Source: Laspinema palackyanum D2a (lineage in GTDB: Bacteria; Cyanobacteriota; Cyanobacteriia; Cyanobacteriales; Laspinemataceae). From it: a DNA stretch of 64,000 nucleotides. The position numbers and the translations under genes are program-made. A model generated the notes under the pieces. The model had not been told where the DNA came from. It saw only the letters and a list, made by a program, of their open reading frames with translations, and ran no database searches. Where the stretch lies: contig JAMXFF010000033.1 of the NCBI GenBank assembly GCA_025370845.1, forward strand, positions 1-64,000. The letters run 5' to 3'. This document shows, piece after piece, positions 33,946 to 42,899 of this stretch. How positions within the stretch are numbered: position 1 is the first letter of the stretch; each line of letters opens with the position of its first letter.

Positions 33946-34953
33946 CTAAATATTGTAGCGATCGCTCTTGTAGCCAGCCAAATTTGCTGGATTCATAAAC
34001 CAATCTGCCGTTTCTGCCAAACCGCGCTTAAATCCTTCACGTCCACTATATAAGGGTTCCCACCCCGCAATCTGTTTTGCCTTTGTATTATCTGCCCATA
34101 AACGATTCACTTCACTTTTTTCAGGACGTAAACGAATTTCATCCGTCTCTATATCAATCTGTACACCCATTGCCTCTGCAATAAGCTGTACCGTATCACC
34201 AATAGAAATTTCAAAATTACTGCCAATATTAATCACTTCTCCAATGGCATTTTCAGACTCGGCTATGGCAATAAATCCTCGAACTGTATCTTTGACATAA
34301 TTAAAATCTCTTGTGGGATGCAATGCACCTAGCTTAATTTTCCTTGTGCCATTGGCAATCTGAGTAATCACTGTAGGAATCACTGCCCGCGCTGACTGTC
34401 GCGGGCCGTAGGTATTAAAAGGCCGAATAATTGATACCGGAGTATTAAAAGACTGGTAAAAAGACATGGCAATCTGGTCAGCCCCTATCTTACTCGCCGA
34501 GTAAGGAGACTGACCTTGTAAGGGATGTTCTTCTGTAATGGGAACAAATTGAGCCGTGCCATAAACTTCACTCGTTGAAGTATGAACGACTTTCTCAACC
34601 CCTAGTTCTCTCGCTGCTTGAACTATATTTAGCGTTCCTTTTACGTTTGTATCCACATAAGTTGCGGGCGAATGATAAGAGTATGGAATAGCAATTAGTG
34701 CTGCTAGGTGTAATACGATATCACACCCTTTCATTGCTTCCTTAACCCCATAAGGGTCGCGAATATCGCCAGAAAATACTTCTAAACTTTCTATAACATC
34801 TTTTGTAGAATGGTCTAGCCAGCCCCAAGAATTGAATGAATTATATAAAACAAATGCTTTTACTGAATAACCCTGCCTCACCAATTCTTCTGTTAAGTGA
34901 GAGCCAATAAAACCATCTGCACCAGTAACTAATATTTTTTGCTTAGAACTCAA
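33946..34953 (-). CDS. legB: LegB-like NDP-HexNAc 4,6-dehydratase
   Basis: 335-residue extended SDR. ILVTGADGFIGSHLTEELVR begins the NAD domain; FVLYNSFNSWGWLDH is a loop characteristic of the LegB group. HTSTSEVYGTAQ and SPYSASKIGADQIA give the serine/threonine and Y-x3-K residues, and GALHPTRDFNYVKDTVRGFI follows. It removes water from GDP- (or UDP-) GlcNAc to give the 4-keto-6-deoxy sugar. The start is a TTG at 34953 with a GAGGA ribosome site 9-10 bp upstream. It is the first leg gene in the operon. Confidence 0.87.
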   Translation of the reverse strand: MSSKQKILVTGADGFIGSHLTEELVRQGYSVKAFVLYNSFNSWGWLDHSTKDVIESLEVFSGDIRDPYGVKEAMKGCDIVLHLAALIAIPYSYHSPATYVDTNVKGTLNIVQAARELGVEKVVHTSTSEVYGTAQFVPITEEHPLQGQSPYSASKIGADQIAMSFYQSFNTPVSIIRPFNTYGPRQSARAVIPTVITQIANGTRKIKLGALHPTRDFNYVKDTVRGFIAIAESENAIGEVINIGSNFEISIGDTVQLIAEAMGVQIDIETDEIRLRPEKSEVNRLWADNTKAKQIAGWEPLYSGREGFKRGLAETADWFMNPANLAGYKSDRYNI

Positions 34954-35011
34954 GTGATTTTCCTCAGAGCTGAATATTTATGAGTATCCAGAGTAATAAT
35001 AGATTGAGCCG

Positions 35012-36826
35012 TTAATTTTCGGCTGAACTGGCTACTTGAGCCATAATCTGAAATTCTCGATTGCGTTGACATAATTCGTTATAAGTGCCAGAATCTATAA
35101 TCTGTCCTTGATTCATAAAATAGAGGCGCTCGCAGTTCTTCACCGTACTCAAACGGTGAGCAATCATAATCAGGGTTTTCTCATCACTCAACTTCTCCAC
35201 TGCTTCCATCACCCCCGCCTCAGTCTGATTATCCAAAGCTGCCGTTGCCTCATCCATCACCAATACCTCTGGATTATGATACAACGCTCTGGCAATCCCC
35301 ACCCGCTGTCGTTGCCCTCCTGACAGGCGCACCCCTCGTTCTCCGACCAAAGTATCTAAACCTGCGGGTAGACTGTGGACTAACTCAGTCAACTGGGCTG
35401 ATGTTACCGCAGACTCAATCCAACCTTCATTAATCTCATCTTCAGGAATCCCAAACGCAATATTATTTCGTAACGTATCATCGCACAAATAAATACTTTG
35501 GGGAATATAACCAATCAACCGCTGCCAAGCGGATAAATCGTCATAAATATCTCGACCATCAACTAAAACTTGCCCCTGAGTGGGTGGCAACAGCCCTAGA
35601 ATCACATCCACAATCGTGGTTTTCCCCGCCCCAGAAGACCCCACAAAGCCAACGGATGTTCCTTTGGGAATGGTTAAAGACACTCCATTGAGGGCGCAAT
35701 CGCTGGCCCCAGGATAACGATAGAACACATTATGTAATTTGATCGCGGTTGCTAAAACGGGCTGTACCTCAGCGAGTGTGCGAGAATCAACTAATTGCCT
35801 ATGTTCTAGCACTGGTTTTAGTTCCATCAAATCCTGATAAAGAACATAAACGCTATAAGAACTAAAACGCATCGCTGTAATGGAATTCAAAATCCGATTA
35901 ATGGACGGCATCAAGCGAAAAGCCGCTACTGCAAATAAAGACAAAGTAGGGATTACCGCACTTAAACTTCTCCCTTGAGCCAAAACTGACACTACAATTA
36001 ACATCAACCCCACGATGGTTATGGACTCAATAAAAAATCGCGGCAATTGACTCACCAATTGAGAAAACTCTGACGCCCGATTAGAATAAATACTATGCTT
36101 TTCAAACTCATCAATAAACAATTGCTCTCGCCCTAAAACCTGCGCTTCTTTAACCCCTCCCAATCCTTGATTAATCATCTGAATCATCTTTCCATAGTGG
36201 TATTGACGAGCCTGACCCAACTCACTTAACTTCAGGCGAACCATCCGATAAAAAATCATCGTCGCCAAACCAATTCCTCCGGCTGCTGCCAGAAAAGTCA
36301 CCGGATCTACAATTAATAAAAATAAAGCAATACAAGCCAGAATGGTCACTTCCGTCAGTGCCAATAATCCTGAGTTTAAAACAGCGAAAAAACCTCCCGT
36401 TTCAGCCGTTAAATTACGAATTAATTGCGCCGTATTGCGCTGCAAATGAAATGTATAGGGACTATATAAATAGGCTCGAAATAAACGAGAACCGAGTTCA
36501 ACTTGTTTATCATAAATAAAACGGCACTGTAAATAAGTAAGCCCCGTTAAATAAGCATTTTTGAGTAAATAGATGCCGATGAATCCTAAACCAGTCCCGA
36601 TTAAAAACTGCCGCAATTCTGGTTCGCCAAGCGCTTGATAAACCCATCTCAAAAGTCCGAATTCTTCAACCCTTTGCGGATTTTCTAGCAGAGAGATAAA
36701 GGGCAAAACCAAGCCCACGCCCAAAGTCTCCAAGCCAGCCCCAATCAGAATCAACAGAAAAAGTCCGGCGATTTGCCACCGTTCTCTAGTTGTAAATAAA
36801 TAGAGTAATTTTTGGAAAAATTTCAT
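35012..36826 (-). CDS. PglK-like ABC exporter (lipid-linked oligosaccharide flippase)
   Basis: 604 residues with fused membrane and ATPase domains. Six hydrophobic segments span residues 15-320. The ATPase has FVGSSGAGKTTIVDVILG (Walker A), [16 protein letters not shown] (signature), EVLVMDEATAALD (Walker B) and LIMIAHRLSTVKN (H-loop). The early LFLLILIGAGLETLGVGLVL and DKQVELGSRLFRAYLYSPY match PglK/heterocyst HepA-type exporters. In this locus it probably flips a polyprenyl-linked glycan, since no Wzx-type flippase is visible in the window. Confidence 0.85.
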   Translation of the reverse strand: MKFFQKLLYLFTTRERWQIAGLFLLILIGAGLETLGVGLVLPFISLLENPQRVEEFGLLRWVYQALGEPELRQFLIGTGLGFIGIYLLKNAYLTGLTYLQCRFIYDKQVELGSRLFRAYLYSPYTFHLQRNTAQLIRNLTAETGGFFAVLNSGLLALTEVTILACIALFLLIVDPVTFLAAAGGIGLATMIFYRMVRLKLSELGQARQYHYGKMIQMINQGLGGVKEAQVLGREQLFIDEFEKHSIYSNRASEFSQLVSQLPRFFIESITIVGLMLIVVSVLAQGRSLSAVIPTLSLFAVAAFRLMPSINRILNSITAMRFSSYSVYVLYQDLMELKPVLEHRQLVDSRTLAEVQPVLATAIKLHNVFYRYPGASDCALNGVSLTIPKGTSVGFVGSSGAGKTTIVDVILGLLPPTQGQVLVDGRDIYDDLSAWQRLIGYIPQSIYLCDDTLRNNIAFGIPEDEINEGWIESAVTSAQLTELVHSLPAGLDTLVGERGVRLSGGQRQRVGIARALYHNPEVLVMDEATAALDNQTEAGVMEAVEKLSDEKTLIMIAHRLSTVKNCERLYFMNQGQIIDSGTYNELCQRNREFQIMAQVASSAEN

Positions 36827-36893
36827 TAATTTGGCTAATGCAATGCTTTCTGGGTAGTCTCACAAAAAAATTAGAGTCAGAATCAACTCTCTT

Positions 36894-38060
36894 TTAAGCT
36901 AGTAATAATGCTGTCTTACAAAGATTAACCCTTAAATTAATATTATCTTGTTCTAACTCCGGCCATATTGGTAAACTCAACACCTCAGTCCCCAGCAAAT
37001 CACTTCCTGGCATTTTTGGATACTGCCCCTGATAAACAGGTAACTGGTCTTGCGACACAGGATAATAAATCATTGAGCCAATCACCTGTTCACCCAAATA
37101 TTCCTTTACCTTATCCCGTTTCCCATCCAAAACCCGAACCGTGTACTGGTGAAACACATGACCATCAGCCAACTCTGGAGTAATAATCCCCGAAACATCC
37201 GCCAATAAATCATTGTAAGTTTTAGCCACCCTCCGTCTGCCCTCATTCCACTGTTCCAGATAGGGCAACTTCACCAGCAAAATCGCCGATTGCAACGTAT
37301 CCAGACGGGAATTATACCCCAAAACTTCATTATGATACTTCTTTTTCGCTCCATGCACCCGCAACATCCGCGCTACTTCTGCCACCTGGTCATCATTAGT
37401 GACAACCATACCCCCATCCCCATAAGCTCCCAAATTTTTGGAAGGGAAGAAGGAATAAGCGCCCACATCGCCGATCGCCCCGGTAAATTTCCCCCGCAGT
37501 GACTCCCGCGTGGATTCCTGACAATGACCATCACAAGAAGAACAAGTTCCCCAATATCTTGCCCCAAAAGATTGAGCGCAGTCTTCAATCACCTTTAAAC
37601 CATGCTCTTGGGCAATCTCCATAATCTGCGCCATTGCTGCGGGTTGCCCATATAGGTGAACGGGCATAATCGCCTTAGTCCGAGCGGTAATTTTTGCTTT
37701 AATTTCTTTGGGGTCGATATTGAAGCTTCTGGGGTCAATATCCGCAAAAACAGGCTTGGCCCCCACATTGCTAATCGATTCTGCCGTTGCGAAAAAAGAA
37801 AAGGGCGTGGTAATCACCTCATCCCCTTCGCCAATTCCTAAAGCTCGCAAGCCTATCACCAGCGCATCTGTACCCGAATTTACCCCGATGGCGTGCTTCA
37901 CCCCCAAATAATCCGCTACTTCCTGCTCAAATAGCTTGACATCAGGCCCCATGATGAACTGGCCTGATTCTAAAACGCGGTTAATCGCCGCTTGCACTTC
38001 GTCTTTGATTTGCTCGTACTGGGGGTTGAGGTCTAAAACGGGAATTTTGATTTGACTCAT
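36894..38060 (-). CDS. wbpE: WbpE-like sugar aminotransferase with a cysteine-rich insertion
   Basis: 388 residues of the DegT/DnrJ/EryC1/StrS family. IPVLDLNPQYEQIKDEV and AIGVNSGTDALVIGLRALGI are near the N-terminus. VIEDCAQSFGARYWGT is the PLP-stacking region, and the lysine is in AYSFFPSKNLGAYGDGG. It probably aminates the 3-keto position of UDP-2-acetamido-3-keto-glucuronate made by the WbpA/WbpB-like proteins. Between GARYWG and GKFTGAIGD there is an extra loop (TCSSCDGHCQESTRESLR) with three cysteines, which most relatives lack. A 46-bp fragment of this gene recurs at 41828-41873. Confidence 0.85.
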   Translation of the reverse strand: MSQIKIPVLDLNPQYEQIKDEVQAAINRVLESGQFIMGPDVKLFEQEVADYLGVKHAIGVNSGTDALVIGLRALGIGEGDEVITTPFSFFATAESISNVGAKPVFADIDPRSFNIDPKEIKAKITARTKAIMPVHLYGQPAAMAQIMEIAQEHGLKVIEDCAQSFGARYWGTCSSCDGHCQESTRESLRGKFTGAIGDVGAYSFFPSKNLGAYGDGGMVVTNDDQVAEVARMLRVHGAKKKYHNEVLGYNSRLDTLQSAILLVKLPYLEQWNEGRRRVAKTYNDLLADVSGIITPELADGHVFHQYTVRVLDGKRDKVKEYLGEQVIGSMIYYPVSQDQLPVYQGQYPKMPGSDLLGTEVLSLPIWPELEQDNINLRVNLCKTALLLA

Positions 38061-38141
38061 ATTGCTGGGCTTAGTTTTAGGGCCAATTGTTTGATATCAA
38101 AGAGAGAACAGGTGTTCCCTATCAAAACAGCTTAATTATTT

Positions 38142-38570
38142 TCAATTCGGAAAAAATTCTGCATCTAAGCTTTGTTCCCAAGTATAGGGGCAGGATTCTG
38201 GAAACTGGGCGTAGGGGAAACCCGTTTCGCGCACAGCAATGTCTAGGGCATTTTGATAGGCTAAGGCAAGCGCTTCTTGCAGATAGGGTTTAAGGCTCGG
38301 ATTCTCTTGTAATAAAGTGAGAATTTCACGCCGTTGCTCTCGAATGGTCGCCAACCAACTATTTCCCCTTAATTCAGACTGGTACTGCCATTTGAGTAAA
38401 TGCCCCAGCAAAATGCCCAAACGATTTTTCAGTTCCTGCTGTTCTCGTCTTCCCAAGGCTGCAACTTCCTCCAGCAAATTGGGTAGATCCAACCGTTCCC
38501 AGTTACGTTGTTTGAGGGCTTCCACTTGATGTTGTGTCCAAGCATAAAAGTCCGTCTCATAAAGATTCAT
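38142..38570 (-). CDS. DUF29 family protein
   Basis: 142 residues from the ATG at 38570 (MNLYETDFYAWTQHQ). It has the family landmarks LYETDFYAWTQHQVEAL, LPNLLEEVAALGRREQQELK and the C-terminal AYQNALDIAVRETG. Function unknown. It lies between wbpE- and wbpD-like genes on the same strand but is probably a passenger, since DUF29 genes are scattered through cyanobacterial genomes. Confidence 0.8.
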   Translation of the reverse strand: MNLYETDFYAWTQHQVEALKQRNWERLDLPNLLEEVAALGRREQQELKNRLGILLGHLLKWQYQSELRGNSWLATIREQRREILTLLQENPSLKPYLQEALALAYQNALDIAVRETGFPYAQFPESCPYTWEQSLDAEFFPN

Positions 38571-38616
38571 CCCAGTCAATCCTCTATAGAAACTAACGTA
38601 ATCACAAGCCAGTGCT

Positions 38617-39198
38617 TCACCCTATTTTTTGTACAGACTGGGACGAAATTAGATGATACTTCACCCCTTGGGAATCAATAGCAAAACCCTCTGCATCAAA
38701 CTCCAACACATCCCCATAGGCACTCATCCAGCCAATAATTTTCGCGGGAACCCCTGCCACCATCGCATAAGCAGGGACATCCTTGGTCACAACTGCACCC
38801 GCCGCCACAAAAGCCCCTTCATGAAGAGTGACCCCACAAACAATGGTGGCATTCGCACCAATACTGACCCCGAGCTTCACCCAAGTTGTAGCATAATCGC
38901 TGCTGGTATTCCGAGGGAACTGGCAACGGGGGTTTTTAACATTGGTAAACACCATACTGGGACCGCAAAACACATAGTCTTCCAGAATCACCCCTTCATA
39001 GAGAGACACATTATTCTGAATTTTGCAATAATTCCCAACGGTTACCTGATTGGCGACAAAGACGTTCTGCCCTAAAATGCAATGTTCTCCAATCCTAGCT
39101 TTGCCCATCACATGGGAAAAATGCCACATTTTGCTTCCTTCACCAATCTCAGCCCCTTCATCCACATAGGCTGACTCATGGACAAAATAATTGCTCAT
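38617..39198 (-). CDS. wbpD: WbpD/WlbB-like N-acetyltransferase
   Basis: 193 residues of left-handed beta-helix: [60 protein letters not shown] and [18 protein letters not shown], then [16 protein letters not shown]. This is a close match to UDP-2-acetamido-3-amino-2,3-dideoxy-glucuronate N-acetyltransferases, including the conserved histidine in WHFSHV and the asparagine-rich loop. It overlaps wbpB by 4 bp (ATGA). Confidence 0.88.
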   Translation of the reverse strand: MSNYFVHESAYVDEGAEIGEGSKMWHFSHVMGKARIGEHCILGQNVFVANQVTVGNYCKIQNNVSLYEGVILEDYVFCGPSMVFTNVKNPRCQFPRNTSSDYATTWVKLGVSIGANATIVCGVTLHEGAFVAAGAVVTKDVPAYAMVAGVPAKIIGWMSAYGDVLEFDAEGFAIDSQGVKYHLISSQSVQKIG

Positions 39199-40220
39199 GC
39201 TAGCGCGCTCTTCTCTACTTCATCTAAAGACACTGCCAAACCACCTTTCTGCAATGATCGCTCGCTGGCCTCCAGAATTTTCAACACTTTCAAAGCACTC
39301 TGCCCATCAGTCAGGGGTTGTTGACGAGTGGCAACACACTCCAGAAAATGCTGACATTCCAAACGCAAGGGTTCTTTTTCTTCCAAGAATAAAGTAGTTT
39401 CTGCGGTTTGACGAGGAATAGGCAACCCCCCTTCCCACTCAATGCCCTTATCATAAATTTTTAGCTTTCCTTCCTTAGCCATGTCATCAAAAACCGCCAT
39501 TTTGCGATCGCCAATCACCACCAGTTTTTGCTCTTTATAAGGATGCAGCCAACTCACAAAAATATGTGCTCTCACTTCCTGCTCAAACACCAAATTCGTC
39601 ACCGTCACATCAGCAATACCCGATTGCAGATAAGTCCCTCCCGATGCAGTCACCACAGTGGGTTCGGAGCCAATTAAACTAGAAATAACCGCAATATCAT
39701 GGGGAGCAAAACTCCAAAGAATATTTTCTTCCTGGCGAACTTTTCCCAAATTGAGACGATTGGAATAAATATACAACAGATTGCCCAACTCCCGCCGCTG
39801 CACCAAATCCTTCAACAAAGTCACAGCAGGGTGATATTCCAAAATATGCCCCACCATCAGAATAGAGCCGCGACTCCGAGCCAGTTCTACCAACTCCTGT
39901 CCCTCTTTGTAGTGGAGGGCCAAGGGCTTTTCCACAAATACATCCTTCCCTGACAAAATCGCCTGCTTCACTTGGGCATAATGCATCGCGGCGGGAGTCG
40001 CCAGAACCACCGCTTGAATCTCAGGATTTTTCAAGATTTCGTCAAAATCCTGAGTCACGCTAATTTCTGGATATAACTGAGCCTGGGCCTGAAGTGCTAT
40101 CTCATTCTTATCGCAAAGCCAACGTAACGCTTTTAATTGGGCAAAATTACGAACCAAATTTTTGCCCCAGTAACCGCAACCCACTACCGCCAATTGAATT
40201 GTTGTTTTCCCTGCACTCAC
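39195..40220 (-). CDS. wbpB: WbpB/WlbA-like UDP-GlcNAcA 3-dehydrogenase
   Basis: Gfo/Idh oxidoreductase of about 341 residues. [20 protein letters not shown] is the dinucleotide motif, [20 protein letters not shown] the EKP signature, and [33 protein letters not shown] the substrate side with the H-D pair. It oxidises the 3-hydroxyl of UDP-GlcNAc-uronate. I start at the GTG at 40220, whose GTGA overlaps the wbpA stop; an upstream in-frame ATG at 40247 would overlap wbpA by 31 bp. Confidence 0.86.
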   Translation of the reverse strand: MSAGKTTIQLAVVGCGYWGKNLVRNFAQLKALRWLCDKNEIALQAQAQLYPEISVTQDFDEILKNPEIQAVVLATPAAMHYAQVKQAILSGKDVFVEKPLALHYKEGQELVELARSRGSILMVGHILEYHPAVTLLKDLVQRRELGNLLYIYSNRLNLGKVRQEENILWSFAPHDIAVISSLIGSEPTVVTASGGTYLQSGIADVTVTNLVFEQEVRAHIFVSWLHPYKEQKLVVIGDRKMAVFDDMAKEGKLKIYDKGIEWEGGLPIPRQTAETTLFLEEKEPLRLECQHFLECVATRQQPLTDGQSALKVLKILEASERSLQKGGLAVSLDEVEKSALA

Positions 40221-41545
40221 AGTAATGTCACCTTTTCTTGATTGCAACGTAAATGGCGCTTCACTCCTCGCGTATCGAGTACCGCCTGAGCCTTTTCTAC
40301 CACATCCAGATAATCTATTTTGCTATGATCCGTGGCAATCATCACTAAATCCACATCCCCGATCGCCCCTGGAGTCAGTTCCACCGATTCTAAATGATGC
40401 CCACTGACTTGAATCTCAGGAACGTAGGGGTCATGATAAGTCAGTTTGACGCCATCTTTTAACAGCAACTCCATAATCGCAATAGAAGGAGACTCACGCC
40501 AATCGCTGATATCCTTTTTATAGGCCGCCCCAATCACTAAAACCTGCGATCAGCAGGGTGCTTTTCCAATATGATTCAACACACGCCCCACCTTTTCACG
40601 CACAAACTCCGGCATTTTGCGGTTCACTTCTCCTGCCAGGGCGATAAAATGGGTTTCAAAATTATGCTCTTTGGCCTTCCATTCCAGGTAATGAGGGTCA
40701 AGCGGAATACAGTGCCCCCCTACCCCTGGCCCCGGATAAAACGGCATAATTCCAAAAGGTTTAGTATTCGCCGCATCTAAGACCTCCCAAACATTTAACT
40801 CCAGGCGATCGCATAACAAAGCCAATTCATTCGCTAAGGCAATATTCACCGCCCGAAACGTATTCTCAAACACTTTGACGAGTTCTGCTGCCTTAGCACT
40901 ACTCACGGGTACGACCGTTTCTATGGTCTGCTCATAAAACAGGGTTGCTACAGCCAAAGAATGAGGATCAGAAGCACCAACGACTTTGTTCGTATTCTTC
41001 GTGGTATAGCGCTGATTCCCTGGGTCTACCCGTTCCGGAGAATGGGCCAAAAAGAAATCTTGCCCCTGTTGCAAACCGCTGGTTTTCTCCAGCAAAGGTC
41101 GCATCACCTCATCAGTCGTTCCTGGATAGGTGGTTGATTCCAACGTTACAAGCTGCCCATGTCTGAGCCGCTGGGAAATTTGTTCCGTAACGCTTTCGAT
41201 ATAACTTAAATTGGGGGTGAGATTTTTAGTCAGCGGAGTAGGAACGCAGATGACAATCACGTCCATCTCTGCCACGCGGTCAAAACTTGACACCGTTTGC
41301 AAATGACCGCTAGAGACCACCTGTTTTAACTCTTCATCTTTAACATCGCCAATATAATTATCACCTTGATTGACTTGTTGCGAGCGCCTGGGGTTCTGCT
41401 CAATGCCCAACACTCGAAAGCCAACTTTGGCTTTTTCTACGGCAAAGGGCAAGCCAACATATCCCAGACCCACTACCCCCACCATAGCAGTGCGGTCTTT
41501 AATTTTTTCTTGCAGGGTCAGTAAGGCTGGAGGCGTTTGACTCAT
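40217..41545 (-). pseudogene. wbpA: wbpA-like UDP-GlcNAc 6-dehydrogenase interrupted by an in-frame TGA
   Basis: Full-length WbpA/UDP-HexNAc dehydrogenase (442 codons) except for one internal stop. VGVVGLGYVGLPFAVEKAKV starts the NAD domain, VTLESTTYPGTTDEV and AHSPERVDPGN follow, and the catalytic cysteine is in GPGVGGHCIPLDPHYL. At 40550-40552 the frame reads ...GKAPC-TGA-SQVLVIGAAYKKD..., where relatives have glycine; GGA to TGA is a single change. The frame continues uninterrupted to 40217. The first 331 residues contain both NAD and catalytic domains; the last 106 form the UDP-binding domain, which could restart at GTG 40537. Whether this is a real null allele or a sequence error is open. 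Confidence 0.85.
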
Positions 41546-41827
41546 GGGGTTTGCAGTGATAATGATTTTCTTAAATGAGTAAATTTACGTTGCGGTGTTC
41601 CAGACAGAGGTTGCCTGGAAAGGTTCCTCCCTACTTCTGGATCCGGCGATCGCCCTGAGATTGTCTCGACCCTGGGGCGAGATCTCCTGGGGTGAACAGA
41701 GGCGATCGGTTCTCAAAAGCCTATCACAACCGAGTCAGCAGAATCTACAGGCGAACTGAAAAATATCCGGGTCCAAACAACAGTCTGCTTGAGTTGCTTG
41801 CACTTGAGTTGCTTGCAGGCGATCGCC

Positions 41828-41873
41828 CGCAAGCCAATTACCAGAGCATCTATAGCCGAATTTACCGCGATGG
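41828..41873 (-). pseudogene. 46-bp fragment of the wbpE-like aminotransferase gene
   Basis: Aligns without gaps to 37846-37891 inside the aminotransferase gene, with about six or seven differences in 46 bases. On the minus strand it reads AVNSAIDALVIGLRA, versus GVNSGTDALVIGLRA in the gene. It lies in the 430-bp spacer upstream of wbpA next to a 15-bp tandem duplication (41788-41817, CTTGAGTTGCTTGCA twice). The rest of the spacer has no gene I can support. Confidence 0.75.
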
Positions 41874-41975
41874 TAACGTAGGGTTGTTTGATCTGGAGCA
41901 TGATTGCCCGCAGAGCAGCAGGATGGGGTTTTGGCGTTTCAACCCTAGCTAAGCGGGCTTCTTGGGATGACGGGG

Positions 41976-42758
41976 TTATGGATTCGGTTCTATACCCATC
42001 GCCCGTAACTGTTCTGCTAACTCCTGCGCTCGTTGTTCGGCTCGTTCAGCCCGTTGGCGCTCGGTTTCGGCCCGTTGATGCTCGGTTTCGGCCCGTTGGC
42101 GCTCGGTTTCGGCCCGTTGGTACTCGGTTTCGGCTAATTCATCTTTAGAAGGTAGTAATTCTCCCTCTAAAGTGGCCCAGCGCAGCCAAACAGTTTCTAC
42201 ATCGCGGTACTGTCCGGACCAGCGCACGAGGGCCAATCCGAGTTTTTGGCTGAGTAACCGTCCTTGTTCGTCTTCTGCCAAGGGTTCATAGACTCCTTTT
42301 GTCAAGACAAACCCGGCCCAATCTTCTGGATTGTAGGGGTCATACCAAAAATACTCGGTGACCCGCATCTGGTTTTGATAAATCTGCTTTTTCTCGGTTT
42401 TGTCCTGTTTGGCGGTACTGGTGGATAAAAGCTCAATGACGACATCGGGTCCTTTTCCTTCTTCCCAAAGGACCCAGCTTTTCCGTTCGCCGCGAGGTAC
42501 GTCTAGGACGGCGAACACATCGGGACCTTTGAAATCGCGATCGCGCACTTGGGCGAGACTATAGTAAACAAACATATTGCCCCCCACAAAGGCATCACGG
42601 TCTTTCAGCCAAGTCCACAGGGGGTCAACTAATAAATCCATTTGCAGTTTATGCCGCAGGGTTTCCATCGGAACACCGTCATCACAGGGCAGTTCATCTT
42701 GGGTAGGTGGAAGGGGAATCTCCGTCGGTTCTGTCAATGCAAGTTGAGAAGCAGACAT
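41976..42758 (-). CDS. Uma2 family (DUF820) putative endonuclease with heptad-repeat tail
   Basis: 260 residues. The core has DVFAVLDVPRGERKSWVLWE, PDVVIELLSTSTAKQDKTEK and MRVTEYFWYDPYN, the D/E-x-K restriction-like motifs of Uma2. Activity is undemonstrated for the family. The C-terminal 50 residues are a coiled coil built from AETERQR/AETEHQR heptads, encoded by 21-bp DNA repeats at about 42050-42140, then AQELAEQLRAMGIEPNP. Multicopy family in cyanobacteria. Confidence 0.85.
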   Translation of the reverse strand: MSASQLALTEPTEIPLPPTQDELPCDDGVPMETLRHKLQMDLLVDPLWTWLKDRDAFVGGNMFVYYSLAQVRDRDFKGPDVFAVLDVPRGERKSWVLWEEGKGPDVVIELLSTSTAKQDKTEKKQIYQNQMRVTEYFWYDPYNPEDWAGFVLTKGVYEPLAEDEQGRLLSQKLGLALVRWSGQYRDVETVWLRWATLEGELLPSKDELAETEYQRAETERQRAETEHQRAETERQRAERAEQRAQELAEQLRAMGIEPNP

Positions 42759-42899
42759 GATACCTCACCGATCGCGACTACAGTTTTAATTTCTATGATA
42801 AGTGGCCTACTCAAACCCCCCAGGAAATATCAGCATAGAAATGTAGGGGCGATTCGCGAATCGCCCCTACATTGAGATAAGGATTTCCAGGGATATCCC

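Noticed and set aside
40550-40552. selenocysteine codon
   Set aside because: Relatives have glycine here, not cysteine, and no SECIS-like structure is apparent.
40530-40560. frameshift in wbpA
   Set aside because: Codon-by-codon reading shows the downstream part continues in the same frame; the defect is a single TGA codon.
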